Numbered from the stretch's first letter, positions 26,589 to 35,504 are shown. The stretch: DNA of 57,354 nt from Bacteroidaceae bacterium (GCA_900770705.1 CAAGLF010000068.1:1-57354), one strand, 5' to 3'. Notes: a model not told the origin generated them from the sequence alone. A program made the numbers and translations.

Positions 26589-27836
26589 CTAACACAATGT
26601 TGTCCCCAGCTGCTCCAAGTCGCGCCAGAAGTGGGGATAGGACTTGCTTACCACCTCAGGGTGATTGACACACAGGCCAGGAAGCAATAAGGCCGCCGGG
26701 GCGAAAGCCATCGCCATACGATGATCGTCGTAGGTATCCACGCCGCCGGGGGGAAGACTGCAGGCAGCACCGTCGACAGCGGGATCATAACTGAGATTCG
26801 ACTGCCGGGAGACACGTAGCTGCGCTCCCATTTTCGACAACTCCTGCCGGAGCGCACTGATGCGGTCGGTCTCCTTGATACGAAGACTTTCCAACCCCGT
26901 AAAACGGAACGGCACGCCCAGCAAGACGCAGGTGCATACCAACGTCTGTGCCAGATCGGGCGTGCGGGAAAAGTCCACTTCGTAGGGGAAGCCGGCTGGC
27001 GAGCCATCAGCCGCCTTTGTCAAGATAACGCCCGCAGACGTCTCAGTGGTCTCCACGCCCAGCGTCCGGAACAGCCCGCTGACAGCGCTGTCGCCCTGCA
27101 GCCCCGAGAAACGGAGGCCAGGCAATTCGATACGGGCCTGACGGTCCGCAGAGAGCGCCACCATCTCATACCAATAGGACGCCGCGCTCCAATCGCTCTC
27201 CACGCGAAAGGGCGTGTGGCAGTCGTAGGGCTTTGCCTTCACCTCAATGCTGTCGGCTGCCGTCCAGCGGGCCTCCGCCCCGAACGCTTCCATCAAGCGC
27301 AGGGTCATATCTATATACGGTCTAGAGGCAATGTGCCCCGTCAGACGCAGGCGCAGCCCCTCTCTCAGGCAGGGGGCCACCATTAGCAGGGCAGACACAT
27401 ATTGCGAACTCACGTCGGCAGGCAGCGACAGCATTCCGCCCTCCAGCCTCCGGCCCCGTATGCGCAACGGCGGATAGCCTTCCTCTCCTTCATACTCAAT
27501 GTCTGCCCCGAGGTGCTGGAGAGCTTCCACCAGCAGGCGGATGGGGCGGTGGAGCATACGCTGCGAGCCCGTGAGCCGCCGCTCTCCGGGCGTAACGGAG
27601 AAGACCGCCGTCAGAAAGCGCATAGCCGTGCCGGCAGGACCGATGTCTACAGCAGACGTTTCGCCACGAAGAGCGGCCAGCATAGCCTGCGTGTCATCGC
27701 AGTCGGAGAGCCCGTCGACACACAGTTCACGGCCAGCCAGGAAGGCGATTACCAAGGCTCTGGCCGAAATACTCTTGGAGGTGGGAAGCTGTATGGTACC
27801 CCGCAGCCGCGGCGGGAAGTGCAGGCAGTAGGTCAT
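26589..27836 (-). CDS. aroA: EPSP synthase (3-phosphoshikimate 1-carboxyvinyltransferase)
   Basis: This 415-residue enzyme joins shikimate-3-phosphate and PEP in the shikimate pathway. The N-terminal site reads LPTSKSISARALV; the Lys, Ser and Arg that bind substrates are kept, though the usual G and N are replaced by T and A. Further motifs are GTAMRFLTAV (PEP site, usually NAGTAMR), KETDRISALRQEL and DDHRMAMAFA. It overlaps the epimerase gene by 4 bp (ATGA), so translation is probably coupled. The divergence of the first motif from the E. coli type is common in Bacteroidetes. Confidence 0.95.
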   Translation of the reverse strand: MTYCLHFPPRLRGTIQLPTSKSISARALVIAFLAGRELCVDGLSDCDDTQAMLAALRGETSAVDIGPAGTAMRFLTAVFSVTPGERRLTGSQRMLHRPIRLLVEALQHLGADIEYEGEEGYPPLRIRGRRLEGGMLSLPADVSSQYVSALLMVAPCLREGLRLRLTGHIASRPYIDMTLRLMEAFGAEARWTAADSIEVKAKPYDCHTPFRVESDWSAASYWYEMVALSADRQARIELPGLRFSGLQGDSAVSGLFRTLGVETTETSAGVILTKAADGSPAGFPYEVDFSRTPDLAQTLVCTCVLLGVPFRFTGLESLRIKETDRISALRQELSKMGAQLRVSRQSNLSYDPAVDGAACSLPPGGVDTYDDHRMAMAFAPAALLLPGLCVNHPEVVSKSYPHFWRDLEQLGTTLC

Positions 27837-28774
27837 CGTTGTGTCTGTTTGTCAGCAGGGAAATGCACTTGCCACAGCAAACCGCTGTCCACCCCGCCCG
27901 GCAGCAGGTGCTGCACATAATACTTTTCAGAAAATTCGCCACAGAAGTGCTGAGTATCGGGCAATCCCCACCACGGCTCAATGCAGACAAAGGGGGAGCG
28001 TCCGGCAGCAGCCCGCCAGAAAAGCCAGGCGGGAGCGGGGCTTTCCACGGTGAGCACCCTGCGACAGTTGTTGTCCAGCAGTTCCACGCGCCCCACCTGC
28101 CGACCGGCCACAATGATGGTATCGTCGGCAAAGGCTGCCGGTGTCACTGCCAGCAGCCCCTCGTCGCCCAGGGTCAGCACCGGTGTGCGTTCCTCCAGAC
28201 AGCCCTGCTCTCCGGCTATGCGGAGTTCCACCCGCCGGCAGGGCTGCCCCTGCTTGTCCAACAGGCGGAGATAACCCTCCCTTTCATCAGTGACGGCAGG
28301 CACATCGGCTGCACGTCCCGACAGCATAAAGGCCGGATGGCCTCCTATCTGATAATAGCCCTCCCGGTCGGGCTGCGTGCTCCACACCCTGTAGTATACG
28401 GCCAGGCCATCGGGCTGCAGGCAGAAGGTCAGCTCCAGCGCCAGGGGGAAGGGGAAAGCCGTAACGGGGTAGTCTTCCCCGGGCTGTATGCGGAACACAG
28501 CGCGGTCCGCCTCAGCCTGCGGCAGCGGTGTCCATTCCAGATTTTTGGCAAAGCCGTGGCGCGGCAAGGTATACTCCCGCCCCTGCCAGCGCAACTGCTT
28601 GTTCCACAGTCCGCCGGTGATGGGAAAAAGCACGGGGCAGGTGCCGCTCCATATCTCAGCACAGCCCTGCCAAAGATATTCGCGGCAAAGGCCCTTGTGG
28701 CAGAGGCTTTTCAGTTGAGCGCCGAGGGAGTCTATCTCCGCACGCCAGACGTCGTTTTCTATCGTTGTTATCAT
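27833..28774 (-). CDS. Aldose 1-epimerase family protein (LacX-like)
   Basis: This 313-residue galactose-mutarotase-fold protein would interconvert anomers of a sugar or sugar phosphate. The LacX-type signature is seen: LWQGCAEIWSGTCPVLFPI, then YTLPRHGFAKNLEW (the HGFA motif), QIGGHPAF and FVCIEPWWG (the active-site region). It has no signal peptide, so it should be cytosolic. It ends inside the aroA start codon and follows marC by 22 bp. Which sugar it acts on is unknown. Confidence 0.88.
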   Translation of the reverse strand: MITTIENDVWRAEIDSLGAQLKSLCHKGLCREYLWQGCAEIWSGTCPVLFPITGGLWNKQLRWQGREYTLPRHGFAKNLEWTPLPQAEADRAVFRIQPGEDYPVTAFPFPLALELTFCLQPDGLAVYYRVWSTQPDREGYYQIGGHPAFMLSGRAADVPAVTDEREGYLRLLDKQGQPCRRVELRIAGEQGCLEERTPVLTLGDEGLLAVTPAAFADDTIIVAGRQVGRVELLDNNCRRVLTVESPAPAWLFWRAAAGRSPFVCIEPWWGLPDTQHFCGEFSEKYYVQHLLPGGVDSGLLWQVHFPADKQTQR

Positions 28775-28796
28775 AAAAATATCTGTATAAGGTTTC

Positions 28797-29411
28797 CTAT
28801 TGTTCCAGACTACTGATGAGCGGCATAATGTTGGCCGTAAAGAGGCGCACGGCCACTGCCATCAGGATAATTCCGAAGAACTTGCGCATCAAGTAGATGG
28901 CACTCTTCGAGATAATTCGCTCCACATTGTCCGTCGCGCGCAGCACGAGATAGACGAAGAGCATATTCAGCAACAGGGCCACCATAATGTTCACGGCGGC
29001 ATATTCGGCCCGCAGCGAGATCAACGTGGTGAAGGACCCGGCTCCGGCTATCAGCGGGAAAACCACGGGCACCAGCGTAGCCTCCTTGATAGGCCCGATG
29101 TTCTTGAAGATCTCCACGTCGAGTATCATCTCTATCGACATCAGGAAGATAACGAACGAGCCCGCCACGGCAAACGAGCGGATGTCCACGCTGAAGAGCC
29201 GCAGCATAGCATCGCCGGCAAAGAAGAATCCCGCCAGCAAGGCCGAGGCAATCAGCGTGGCCTGCAGCGCATTGACGGGGCGTCCGCGCTGTTTCAAATC
29301 TACGATAATAGGCGTGGAGCCCAGCACATCGATGACGGCAAAGAGCACGATGAAGGCGCTGGCAATCTCCGTCAGATTCAGTCGGGCAGCGAGGTAAGTC
29401 AGGTATGCCAT
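28797..29411 (-). CDS. MarC-family integral membrane protein
   Basis: This 204-residue protein has six predicted membrane helices and the MarC (UPF0056) pattern. It begins FIVLFAVIDVLGSTPIIVDL and contains the central VPVVFPLIAGAGSFTTLISL; the usual motif PLLAGPG appears here as PLIAGAG. The biochemical role is not established for the family, since the former link to antibiotic resistance was withdrawn. It is the first gene of a minus-strand group with the epimerase and aroA, and is divergent from the glycosyltransferase gene at 29601. Confidence 0.88.
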   Translation of the reverse strand: MAYLTYLAARLNLTEIASAFIVLFAVIDVLGSTPIIVDLKQRGRPVNALQATLIASALLAGFFFAGDAMLRLFSVDIRSFAVAGSFVIFLMSIEMILDVEIFKNIGPIKEATLVPVVFPLIAGAGSFTTLISLRAEYAAVNIMVALLLNMLFVYLVLRATDNVERIISKSAIYLMRKFFGIILMAVAVRLFTANIMPLISSLEQ

Positions 29412-29600
29412 TTTTTCAGTCAGCAGTTAGTTGTTTACATCCATAAGTTCCCCCAGTAGGCAAGAACTAGCCTGCAAAGTTACGCCAAGCGCCGGGATAA
29501 TCAAAATTGCAGCCGCCCTAATTTTTTCATACAGTGATTTTCGCGCCTCACATATTATTACTATCTTCGCACGGATTCCACCAAAACATCCCGTCACACA

Positions 29601-30542
29601 ATGCCCACTCTCATCATCGTAGTGCCTTGCTACAACGAAGAAGCCATTCTTCCCTCCACTCTCCAGCGTCTCCTGCAACTTGTCCAGCGCCTCGGAGCCG
29701 CCGCCAACGCCCCCTGTAGCGCGAGCCTCTGCTTCGTAGACGACGGCAGCCGCGATGCCACCTGGCAACTCATCGCGGGGGCCGCCGCCCGGAACCCCGG
29801 CCACATACACGGCATCAAGCTGGCCCACAACGTTGGCCACCAGCAGGCGCTCTGGGCCGGACTCGAGTGGGCGGCCGAACACGCCGACGCCGCCGTATCC
29901 ATCGACGCCGACCTGCAGGACGACGAGACCGCCATCCTCTCTATGGCCGAGCACTGGCAGCAAGGCGCCGACATCGTCTACGGCGTGCGCCGGAGGCGGC
30001 AGACAGACACGTGGTTCAAGCGCACCACGGCGCAGGGCTTCTACCGCCTGCTGCGCTCGCTCGGTAGCGACGTGCTCTACAACCACGCCGACTTCCGCCT
30101 GATGAGCCGCCGGGCGCTGCGCCTGCTGATGGAATATCCCGAGCGCAACCTCTTTCTGCGCGGTATGATCTACCACATCGGGCTGCCTCACGCCGTGGTC
30201 TGCTACGACCGGCGCCGACGCCAGGCCGGCGAGTCGAAATACCCCCTGGGCAAGATGCTCTCCTTTGCCCTCGACGGCATCACCTCCTTCTCCATCCGCC
30301 CCCTGCGCTACATCACGCTCCTGGGCCTGCTCTTCATTGCCGCCAGCCTGGTGGCCATCGTCTATGGCCTCACGTCCTACGCCGGCGGCAAAGCCCTGCC
30401 CGGCTGGACATCGCTCATCGTCTCGCTGTGGTTCATCGGGGGCGCCATCCTCACGGCAATGGGCATTATCGGCGAATACGTGGGCAAGATATACATTGAG
30501 GTGAAGCGCCGGCCGAGGTATGCTGTCGAAGCCACCGTATAG
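29601..30542 (+). CDS. GtrB/DPM1-like glycosyltransferase with two C-terminal membrane helices
   Basis: This 313-residue protein has a GT2 catalytic domain (residues 1-230): LIIVVPCYNEEAILP, LCFVDDGSRDAT, AVSIDADLQDD (metal site) and the stretch KRTTAQGFYRLLRSLGS. Two membrane helices follow (YITLLGLLFIAASLVAIVYG and LIVSLWFIGGAILTAMGIIG). Such enzymes load a sugar from UDP or GDP onto undecaprenyl phosphate; the lipid-linked sugar is then used at the outer face, for example by GT39-type enzymes such as the one at 20404. A possible -7 element TATCTTCG lies at 29572-29579, without a clear -33 element. Confidence 0.92.
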   Translation: MPTLIIVVPCYNEEAILPSTLQRLLQLVQRLGAAANAPCSASLCFVDDGSRDATWQLIAGAAARNPGHIHGIKLAHNVGHQQALWAGLEWAAEHADAAVSIDADLQDDETAILSMAEHWQQGADIVYGVRRRRQTDTWFKRTTAQGFYRLLRSLGSDVLYNHADFRLMSRRALRLLMEYPERNLFLRGMIYHIGLPHAVVCYDRRRRQAGESKYPLGKMLSFALDGITSFSIRPLRYITLLGLLFIAASLVAIVYGLTSYAGGKALPGWTSLIVSLWFIGGAILTAMGIIGEYVGKIYIEVKRRPRYAVEATV

Positions 30543-30682
30543 CGAGGGGCTGAAAGCGAAAAACAAGAAAAAACTCAAGAAAACCGCGGACATAGAATTA
30601 AACCTTTCGGGCGAAAGCGCGTCAAAAGAGCAGCGACACGCAACATTTTTTATTCACTTCAAAAAACAATTTTCACACCCCT

Positions 30683-31240
30683 ATGAAACCATTCATTAGC
30701 CTGCTGACCGCGTTGCTACTGGCAGCCGCCCCCCTCTCCCTCGCCGCCCAGACGGAGCGACAGCGCCCCGAACCCCAAGAGAAGAAACTGAAGCCCGCGG
30801 CATCCGACCCGAAGGCTGCCGCACAGCGTCGTGCCCGGGAGCTCGTGGCCACGATAGGCCTCAAGGGCGACACCGTGCAGTGGTTCACCGACCTCTACAC
30901 CGCCTACCGGGACACCCTGCAGCGCAGCGCTGTCAAGATACGCGCCAGCCGCTCCATCCTGCGCACAGGCAGGCCCACCGACACCGAGGCCGACTCCCTG
31001 ATAGTGGCCAGCTTCGCGGCCGACGTGCAGGCAGCAGCCATCAAGGCGGCCTACTACGCCCGCTTCCGCGAGCGGCTCACGCCGCGCCAACTACTCTTCG
31101 TCTTTGCCACGCCACGTGATGCCACCGGCCTGCGCCCCGAGCGCCGGAACCCCGGCACACAACCCGGCCGCGGGAGCGGTTTCCCCGGACAGACTCCAGG
31201 CTTTCCCCGAATGGGAGACGCCTCCTTCGGCGAAGAGTAG
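30683..31240 (+). CDS. Small periplasmic protein, CpxP/Spy-like
   Basis: This 185-residue protein has a clean signal peptide (MKPFISLLTALLLAAAPLSLAAQ). A helical, highly charged domain contains RFRERLTPRQLLFVF, which is close to the LTxxQ motif of CpxP/Spy-type periplasmic chaperones or sensors. The last 45 residues are rich in Gly, Pro and Arg (RNPGTQPGRGSGFPGQTPGF) and likely disordered. No sigma factor or metal-resistance gene is adjacent to suggest a role. It is probably a single-gene unit, with a hairpin at 31350-31388 downstream. Confidence 0.7.
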   Translation: MKPFISLLTALLLAAAPLSLAAQTERQRPEPQEKKLKPAASDPKAAAQRRARELVATIGLKGDTVQWFTDLYTAYRDTLQRSAVKIRASRSILRTGRPTDTEADSLIVASFAADVQAAAIKAAYYARFRERLTPRQLLFVFATPRDATGLRPERRNPGTQPGRGSGFPGQTPGFPRMGDASFGEE

Positions 31241-31259
31241 CACTGGGCTCGCCTGCCGC

Positions 31260-31303
31260 AAGTACGGCTTAAAACCATCACCAAAGCTCAACTTAGTCGG
31301 CTT
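31260..31303. repeat. Intergenic repeat family B, short copy
   Basis: AAGTACGGCTTAAAACCATC (31260 onward) matches the family-B unit AAGTACGGCTTAGAAAATCG at 18889 in its first 12 bases. It is followed by an inverted half (CAACTTAGTCGGCTT). The copy lies just after the stop codon of the CpxP-like gene. Confidence 0.55.
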
Positions 31304-31349
31304 CTAGATTCAGCCCGGGAAAAGCCAGACTTATCCTGCCCCCGGCAAG

Positions 31350-31388
31350 CAAGCATTCATCCCGACACAGAGCCGGGCTGAATGCTTG
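31350..31388 (+). terminator. Hairpin, probable terminator of the CpxP-like gene
   Basis: CAAGCATTCA (31350-31359) pairs with TGAATGCTTG (31379-31388), a perfect 10-bp stem that can be extended inward by CCCG and CGGG. Only a weak T/A-rich tract follows (TATATATGATATTTA), so termination is likely but not certain. Confidence 0.55.
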
Positions 31389-31439
31389 TATATATGATAT
31401 TTACCCGTTGGGGAACTAAGTCAGTGCGTACCTAATTCC

Positions 31440-32127
31440 GACAACGGCTTGAATATATCTATTCGTTTTGCTCCATTGTCATAGATATATGACACATAGC
31501 CAAACTTTTTGCCACATCAAATAATGCACTGGCTACCCTGCCCATTTCTTCCAACTCTTTTTCTCATAAATAGTTCTTTACAATAGTTTTTTCATTCAGA
31601 GCATTCTTGTTATAGTCTATGGCAGTAGCATAGGTATCCGTGAGTTTCTGATAAAAGCGACGGTTACTCTCCCTTATCTCGGCCAGGCAAATGTTCAAGG
31701 TAATCCACACCTAAGAAGCCCCGTTCTCCATTCGCTTATGGTCAAACATATATCCACGGATGGCAAACTGGCAGAGTAAAAAACGTACACCACTAACGGA
31801 ACTGAGTGGCACGAACAAAATAGACTCTATATCCGAACTGATAATGGCATCAAGATTATAGACTGTCGCGTTATGATTTTTTTCGCTTGAGCAACGGTAT
31901 TTCATTTTAGAAGCAATTGATTATCAAGAAATTCACCATCCTCAAAGATGTTCTCTAATGTGCTTACTGATGGCTGGCACTTCCACATCAAAAAGTTGCG
32001 CCATAGCCTTCCCGCGTTGTCCCTGGTGGTTTTCATTCTTACTCATCACCTAAACCCCATCCTCTTTATCTTCTAGCATAAAGATGGGAAACTCTGCCGT
32101 ACTATTCCTTATTTCTATATTCTTTGC
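31440..32127 (-). pseudogene. Decayed rhuM-family gene
   Basis: Conceptual translation of the minus strand gives, in the right order but broken by stops and frameshifts, the landmarks of RhuM proteins. They are NIEIRNSTAEF at the N-terminus (about 32120), KAMAQLFDVEVPAISKHI (about 31975), VYNLDAIIS (about 31860), QFAIRGYMFDHKRMENGA (about 31740), AEIRESNRRFYQKLTDTYAT (about 31660) and HISMTMEQNE (about 31480). RhuM proteins are DNA-binding-like proteins found on pathogenicity and mobile islands, and their activity is not established. At least two in-frame stops (after EDGV and after REHL) and a frameshift after MENGA show that the gene is dead. It begins about 7 bp after the end of the 218-residue gene, so the two were once an operon. 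Base composition is AT-rich, unlike the surrounding genes. Confidence 0.82.
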
Positions 32128-32133
32128 CCCTCT

Positions 32134-32790
32134 CTATTCTTTTAAAATAACTTTAATTCCGAGACCAAGAATTTCAGAAACTTTTTCAATGAAATCCTTT
32201 TTCATTGGATTATTGCTGTGGGTTATCAATAACCATCCATCTCCCAATTCTCTCTGACTTTTACCATATTTCGCATCCCGTCTGTTTGAAATCACCGGAA
32301 CTTTACAAAATTTCAGATTGTACTCTTCAACCACTTTACGAACCCTCGCCACACCTATTTTACATACTACTGCAACCAGTGTATCCGCTGCCGTTTTTCC
32401 TGCAATCACTGTCCCATCAGGAAAGATGACAGACATATCTCTTGCCGGTCTTCTTTCAAATTTTTCATCCGATTTCAACTTACGGTTCCGATGCGTTACT
32501 TCCGGATCAAGTACCATTTCTTTGGCATCTGTCAACTCTGCCGCAAAATTCCTCTTACGACTGAGATGCACACTCAAAGGCTGTCCGGGCACATAATCCA
32601 CAACCAAAACCAACTCGCGCTTTACCGGTTGTAAAGCAGGCTCAATTGTCTTACTCAACACCGGAAGAATCTCTTTCTTGATCATCTCTTCCTCCAACTC
32701 ATTCGCTTTCTTTTCAAGATTCTCATTAACAGGAAGCCCCTCCTTACGGAGGGTTTCCATAGCTTCATATAGTTTGTTTAATCTACTCAT
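32134..32790 (-). CDS. Unrecognised 218-residue protein in an AT-rich island
   Basis: This intact frame has codon use and AT content unlike its neighbours. The first 60 residues are helical and charged (NENLEKKANELEEEMIKK), probably a coiled coil. A segment with many basic residues follows (HLSRKRNFAAELTDAKEM). The C-terminal 100 residues look like a folded domain: SVIFPDGTVIAGKTAADTLV, then KVPVISNRRDAKYGKSQREL and GWLLITHSNNPMKKDFIEKV. The pattern of a DGT strand and a THS motif near the end is one I have seen in uncharacterised Bacteroidetes proteins next to restriction or mobile genes, but I cannot name a family. It is paired with the dead rhuM gene. Confidence 0.72.
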   Translation of the reverse strand: MSRLNKLYEAMETLRKEGLPVNENLEKKANELEEEMIKKEILPVLSKTIEPALQPVKRELVLVVDYVPGQPLSVHLSRKRNFAAELTDAKEMVLDPEVTHRNRKLKSDEKFERRPARDMSVIFPDGTVIAGKTAADTLVAVVCKIGVARVRKVVEEYNLKFCKVPVISNRRDAKYGKSQRELGDGWLLITHSNNPMKKDFIEKVSEILGLGIKVILKE

Positions 32791-32999
32791 AACTTAACAA
32801 TCCGTTGGGAGGGACTTGCATATCTCCAATGTTCTTAAGAACTTTGTATACAGGTTGCACATAACCTGATAGTAAACTTAAAGGTTGGATACTCTTAGTT
32901 TCTAACAATCTGCGATATGTACAACTTCTTTTGAGTCATTCTTATGCAATTTAATTCCGCCAACGGGTGACATTTATATATCTGACGATTAAGACTTTT

Positions 33000-34463
33000 T
33001 CAGTTTCCCTTAGTCACCACAATCTCCACGCCCTGCCGGCGCAGGGCTGCCACGCAGGTTTCGATGGCTTCGTAGTGCTCGGCAGCTATGCCCAGCTCGC
33101 GCAGGTTCAGGCAGGGCAGGGCGGGGGCGCTGCCCTGCAGATGAGCCGGCGCCTCGAGCGGCTGCGTGATCATCCCCACAGCGCTGGTGTTGTTTGTGAC
33201 GGGGTCGATGAGCACAAAGGAGCCCGTGGGCTTGTTCTGCCTGTAGGTGTCGAAGCAAAGGGGAGCTGCCGTGGTCAACGTGGCCAGTCCGATTTCGTTG
33301 AGGCGGAGCCCGCTGGTGGGAAGCTGCCGGAGCGTGTTGACGTCGATCTGATAGCGCAGGGTGTCGATGCGGCAGCGGGTGGTGTGGGTGGTCTGCTTCA
33401 GGTAGAAGGACTTGGAGGCGTCCATCGGCACCTCGTCCATCCACACGACGTGTGCCTCGAAGTATCGCCCCACGCAGGGCCGGCTGGAGGGGTGCACCAG
33501 CATTTCGCCACGCGACACGTCGATTTCGTCTTCCAGCTGCAGCGTGACGCTCTGGGGCGGAAAGGCCTGGGGCAGGTCGCCGTCGTAGGTGACGATACGC
33601 CGCACCCGGCTGCGCTTGCCGCTGGGCAGGGCCACGACTTCGTCGCCCGGCCGCACTACGCCGGAAGCCACCTTGCCGCAGAAGCCCCGGAAGTCAAGAT
33701 GGGGGCGCAGCACGTACTGCACGGGGAAGCGGAAATCCCGCAGGTTGTGGTCGGTATGGAGGGGCACCGTCTCCAGATACTCCAGCAGCGACGGCCCGTC
33801 GTACCAGGGGGTGCGCGCTGAGCGCTCCACTACATTGTCGCCCTCAAGCGCCGACAGGGGTATGGGGCGCAGGTCGGGGATATCGAAGTCGCGGATGAAG
33901 TTGCGGTATTCGTCCACGATGTCGTGGAACGTCTGCGGGGAGTAATCCACCAGATCCATCTTGTTGACGGCCAGAACGATATGCCGTATGCCCAGCAGGG
34001 AGCAGAGGAATGTGTGGCGGCGCGTCTGGGTGACGACTCCGGCGCGGGCATCGACCAGTATGATGGCCAGCTGTGCCGTCGAGCCGCCCGTGATCATATT
34101 GCGGGTGTACTGCTCGTGACCGGGGGTGTCGGCAATGATGAACTTACGCCGGTTTGTCTGGAAGTAGCGGTAGGCCACGTCGATGGTGATACCTTGCTCG
34201 CGCTCTGCCTTCAGTCCGTCGAGCAGCAGGGCATAGTCGATGTGCCCGCCGGCATTGCCCACGCGTCTGGAGTCGCGCTCTAGGGCCGAAAGCTGGTCTT
34301 CGTAGAGCTTCTTGGAGTCGAAGAGCAGGCGTCCGATGAGGGTGGACTTGCCGTCGTCCACGCTACCGGCCGTGAGCAGGCGGAGCAAGTCTTTCTGCTC
34401 GTCGCGGTCGAGATATTCCTCAATGGTCAATGTGTCTTTGGAAACGGTATTTTCTGTATTCAT
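33000..34463 (-). CDS. cysN: CysN, GTPase subunit of sulfate adenylyltransferase
   Basis: This 487-residue EF-Tu-like GTPase drives the CysD reaction that makes APS from sulfate and ATP. The G motifs are LLTAGSVDDGKSTLIGRLLF (P-loop), FIIADTPGHEQY (switch II) and LAVNKMDLVD (NKxD). The effector segment KAEREQGITIDVAYRYF is typical of CysN. The start ATG at 34461-34463 is chosen over the upstream frame. cysD, its catalytic partner, is normally directly upstream of cysN; here a divergent gene takes that place and no cysD is visible in the window. There is no fused APS kinase domain. A candidate promoter (TACCTTTA, 34504-34511 on the minus strand) overlaps the divergent one. Confidence 0.94.
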   Translation of the reverse strand: MNTENTVSKDTLTIEEYLDRDEQKDLLRLLTAGSVDDGKSTLIGRLLFDSKKLYEDQLSALERDSRRVGNAGGHIDYALLLDGLKAEREQGITIDVAYRYFQTNRRKFIIADTPGHEQYTRNMITGGSTAQLAIILVDARAGVVTQTRRHTFLCSLLGIRHIVLAVNKMDLVDYSPQTFHDIVDEYRNFIRDFDIPDLRPIPLSALEGDNVVERSARTPWYDGPSLLEYLETVPLHTDHNLRDFRFPVQYVLRPHLDFRGFCGKVASGVVRPGDEVVALPSGKRSRVRRIVTYDGDLPQAFPPQSVTLQLEDEIDVSRGEMLVHPSSRPCVGRYFEAHVVWMDEVPMDASKSFYLKQTTHTTRCRIDTLRYQIDVNTLRQLPTSGLRLNEIGLATLTTAAPLCFDTYRQNKPTGSFVLIDPVTNNTSAVGMITQPLEAPAHLQGSAPALPCLNLRELGIAAEHYEAIETCVAALRRQGVEIVVTKGN

Positions 34464-34517
34464 TATGATAAAATAAGCTGTTTGTTTGTTGCTTTTCGGG
34501 GTGTAAAGGTACACATT

Positions 34518-34550
34518 TTTCTGCCATAAACAGAGAAATCGCTATCTTTG
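34518..34550 (+). promoter_or_regulatory. Bacteroidetes-type promoter of the DUF3316-like gene
   Basis: A TATCTTTG -7 element (34543-34550) lies 19 bp after TTTCTG (34518-34523), a partial match to the -33 consensus TTTG. The ATG follows 41 bp downstream at 34591. On the opposite strand a TACCTTTA box lies in the same short region, so cysN and this gene probably fire from back-to-back promoters. Confidence 0.55.
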
Positions 34551-34590
34551 CAGCGTTATTTTTTTCAGAAACAGCGATTGGTAGCCTTTT

Positions 34591-35412
34591 ATGACACCGA
34601 CTCTTCATCTCCTTCGTTTTCTCTGTCTGTGGCTACTGCTGGCCACGGCGTCTGGCGCATCTGCCCAGCGGGGGCGCGACACGACAGGCGTAGTGAGGCG
34701 CAGCACCTGCTTCGGCGTGGGGCGCACCAACGTGCTGGACACCTATCTCTCTCCCCTCGAATACACGGGCTGGCGCTTCGCCCTGCAACACGCCACCGAA
34801 CGAACTGCCCGCTTCGGCGGCGGACACGTGCGGGTGCAGGCCCGCTTTGCGGCCGACCTGGCGCAGCCGGCCACAGCCGCCGACGGCGATAATGAATGGG
34901 ACAGCCGCTTCTCCGCCACCCTGCTGTGGCACTACCGCTTCTCCGCCTCCCGCCGGCTCTGGTGGGCGCCGGGCCTTGGAGCCGAGGCCTCAGGCGGCTT
35001 CACCTACAGCAGCCACGGCGGCAACAATCCGGCCACAGGTCGCGCGGCCGCGGACGTGCTGCTATCCATCAGCGGCGGCCTGCTGTGGGGCAAGGACAGC
35101 AAGCCCTGGCAACTGCGGGCGCAGGTGGACATCCCTGTCGGCGGTGCCTGCTTCGCCCCGCGATACGGAGAGTCGTACTTCGAGATATTCGATGTGGGCA
35201 GCAGGGGCAGCAAGGTGCAGCTTACCTCACCCTTCAACGCACCTTCCATCCGCACCTCCCTCATGCTGGAAATTCCTCTGCGGAGCTGTGCGCTTATGCT
35301 GGGCTACGGGGCGGAAGCCTGGCAGTACGACCTGCACGGCCTGAAGCGGCACACGTGGAACCACTCGCTGCTGGTGGGCTTCTCGCGATGGTGGAAGCGC
35401 ATACGGCAGTAA
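34591..35412 (+). CDS. DUF3316-like outer-membrane or periplasmic protein
   Basis: This 273-residue protein has a signal peptide (LRFLCLWLLLATASGASAQ). Strands alternate as in a small beta-barrel, with many aromatic residues (LLWHYRFSASRRLWWAPGLG). The segment CFGVGRTNVLDTYLSPLEYTG matches my memory of the DUF3316 family of Bacteroidetes, whose function is unknown. The end HSLLVGFSRWWKRIRQ resembles the last strand of a barrel plus a basic tail. The S41 peptidase gene begins 92 bp downstream and is likely co-transcribed. Confidence 0.75.
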   Translation: MTPTLHLLRFLCLWLLLATASGASAQRGRDTTGVVRRSTCFGVGRTNVLDTYLSPLEYTGWRFALQHATERTARFGGGHVRVQARFAADLAQPATAADGDNEWDSRFSATLLWHYRFSASRRLWWAPGLGAEASGGFTYSSHGGNNPATGRAAADVLLSISGGLLWGKDSKPWQLRAQVDIPVGGACFAPRYGESYFEIFDVGSRGSKVQLTSPFNAPSIRTSLMLEIPLRSCALMLGYGAEAWQYDLHGLKRHTWNHSLLVGFSRWWKRIRQ

Positions 35413-35504
35413 CCCCCTCTATTCTCCCGCAGCTCCCGCCGATGGAAAGACATCTGCGCTCACAGTTTTCGGCCGCCATATCGCTGGCAGACACCTCAAC
35501 CGCT

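Noticed and set aside
29427..30593. 388-codon open frame on the minus strand
   Set aside because: Antisense to the GtrB-like glycosyltransferase; no recognisable domain.
31433..31456. Integron attC-like site or phage attachment site
   Set aside because: The inverted CCGTTG/CAACGG words lack the core GTTRRRY arrangement, and no integrase gene is nearby.
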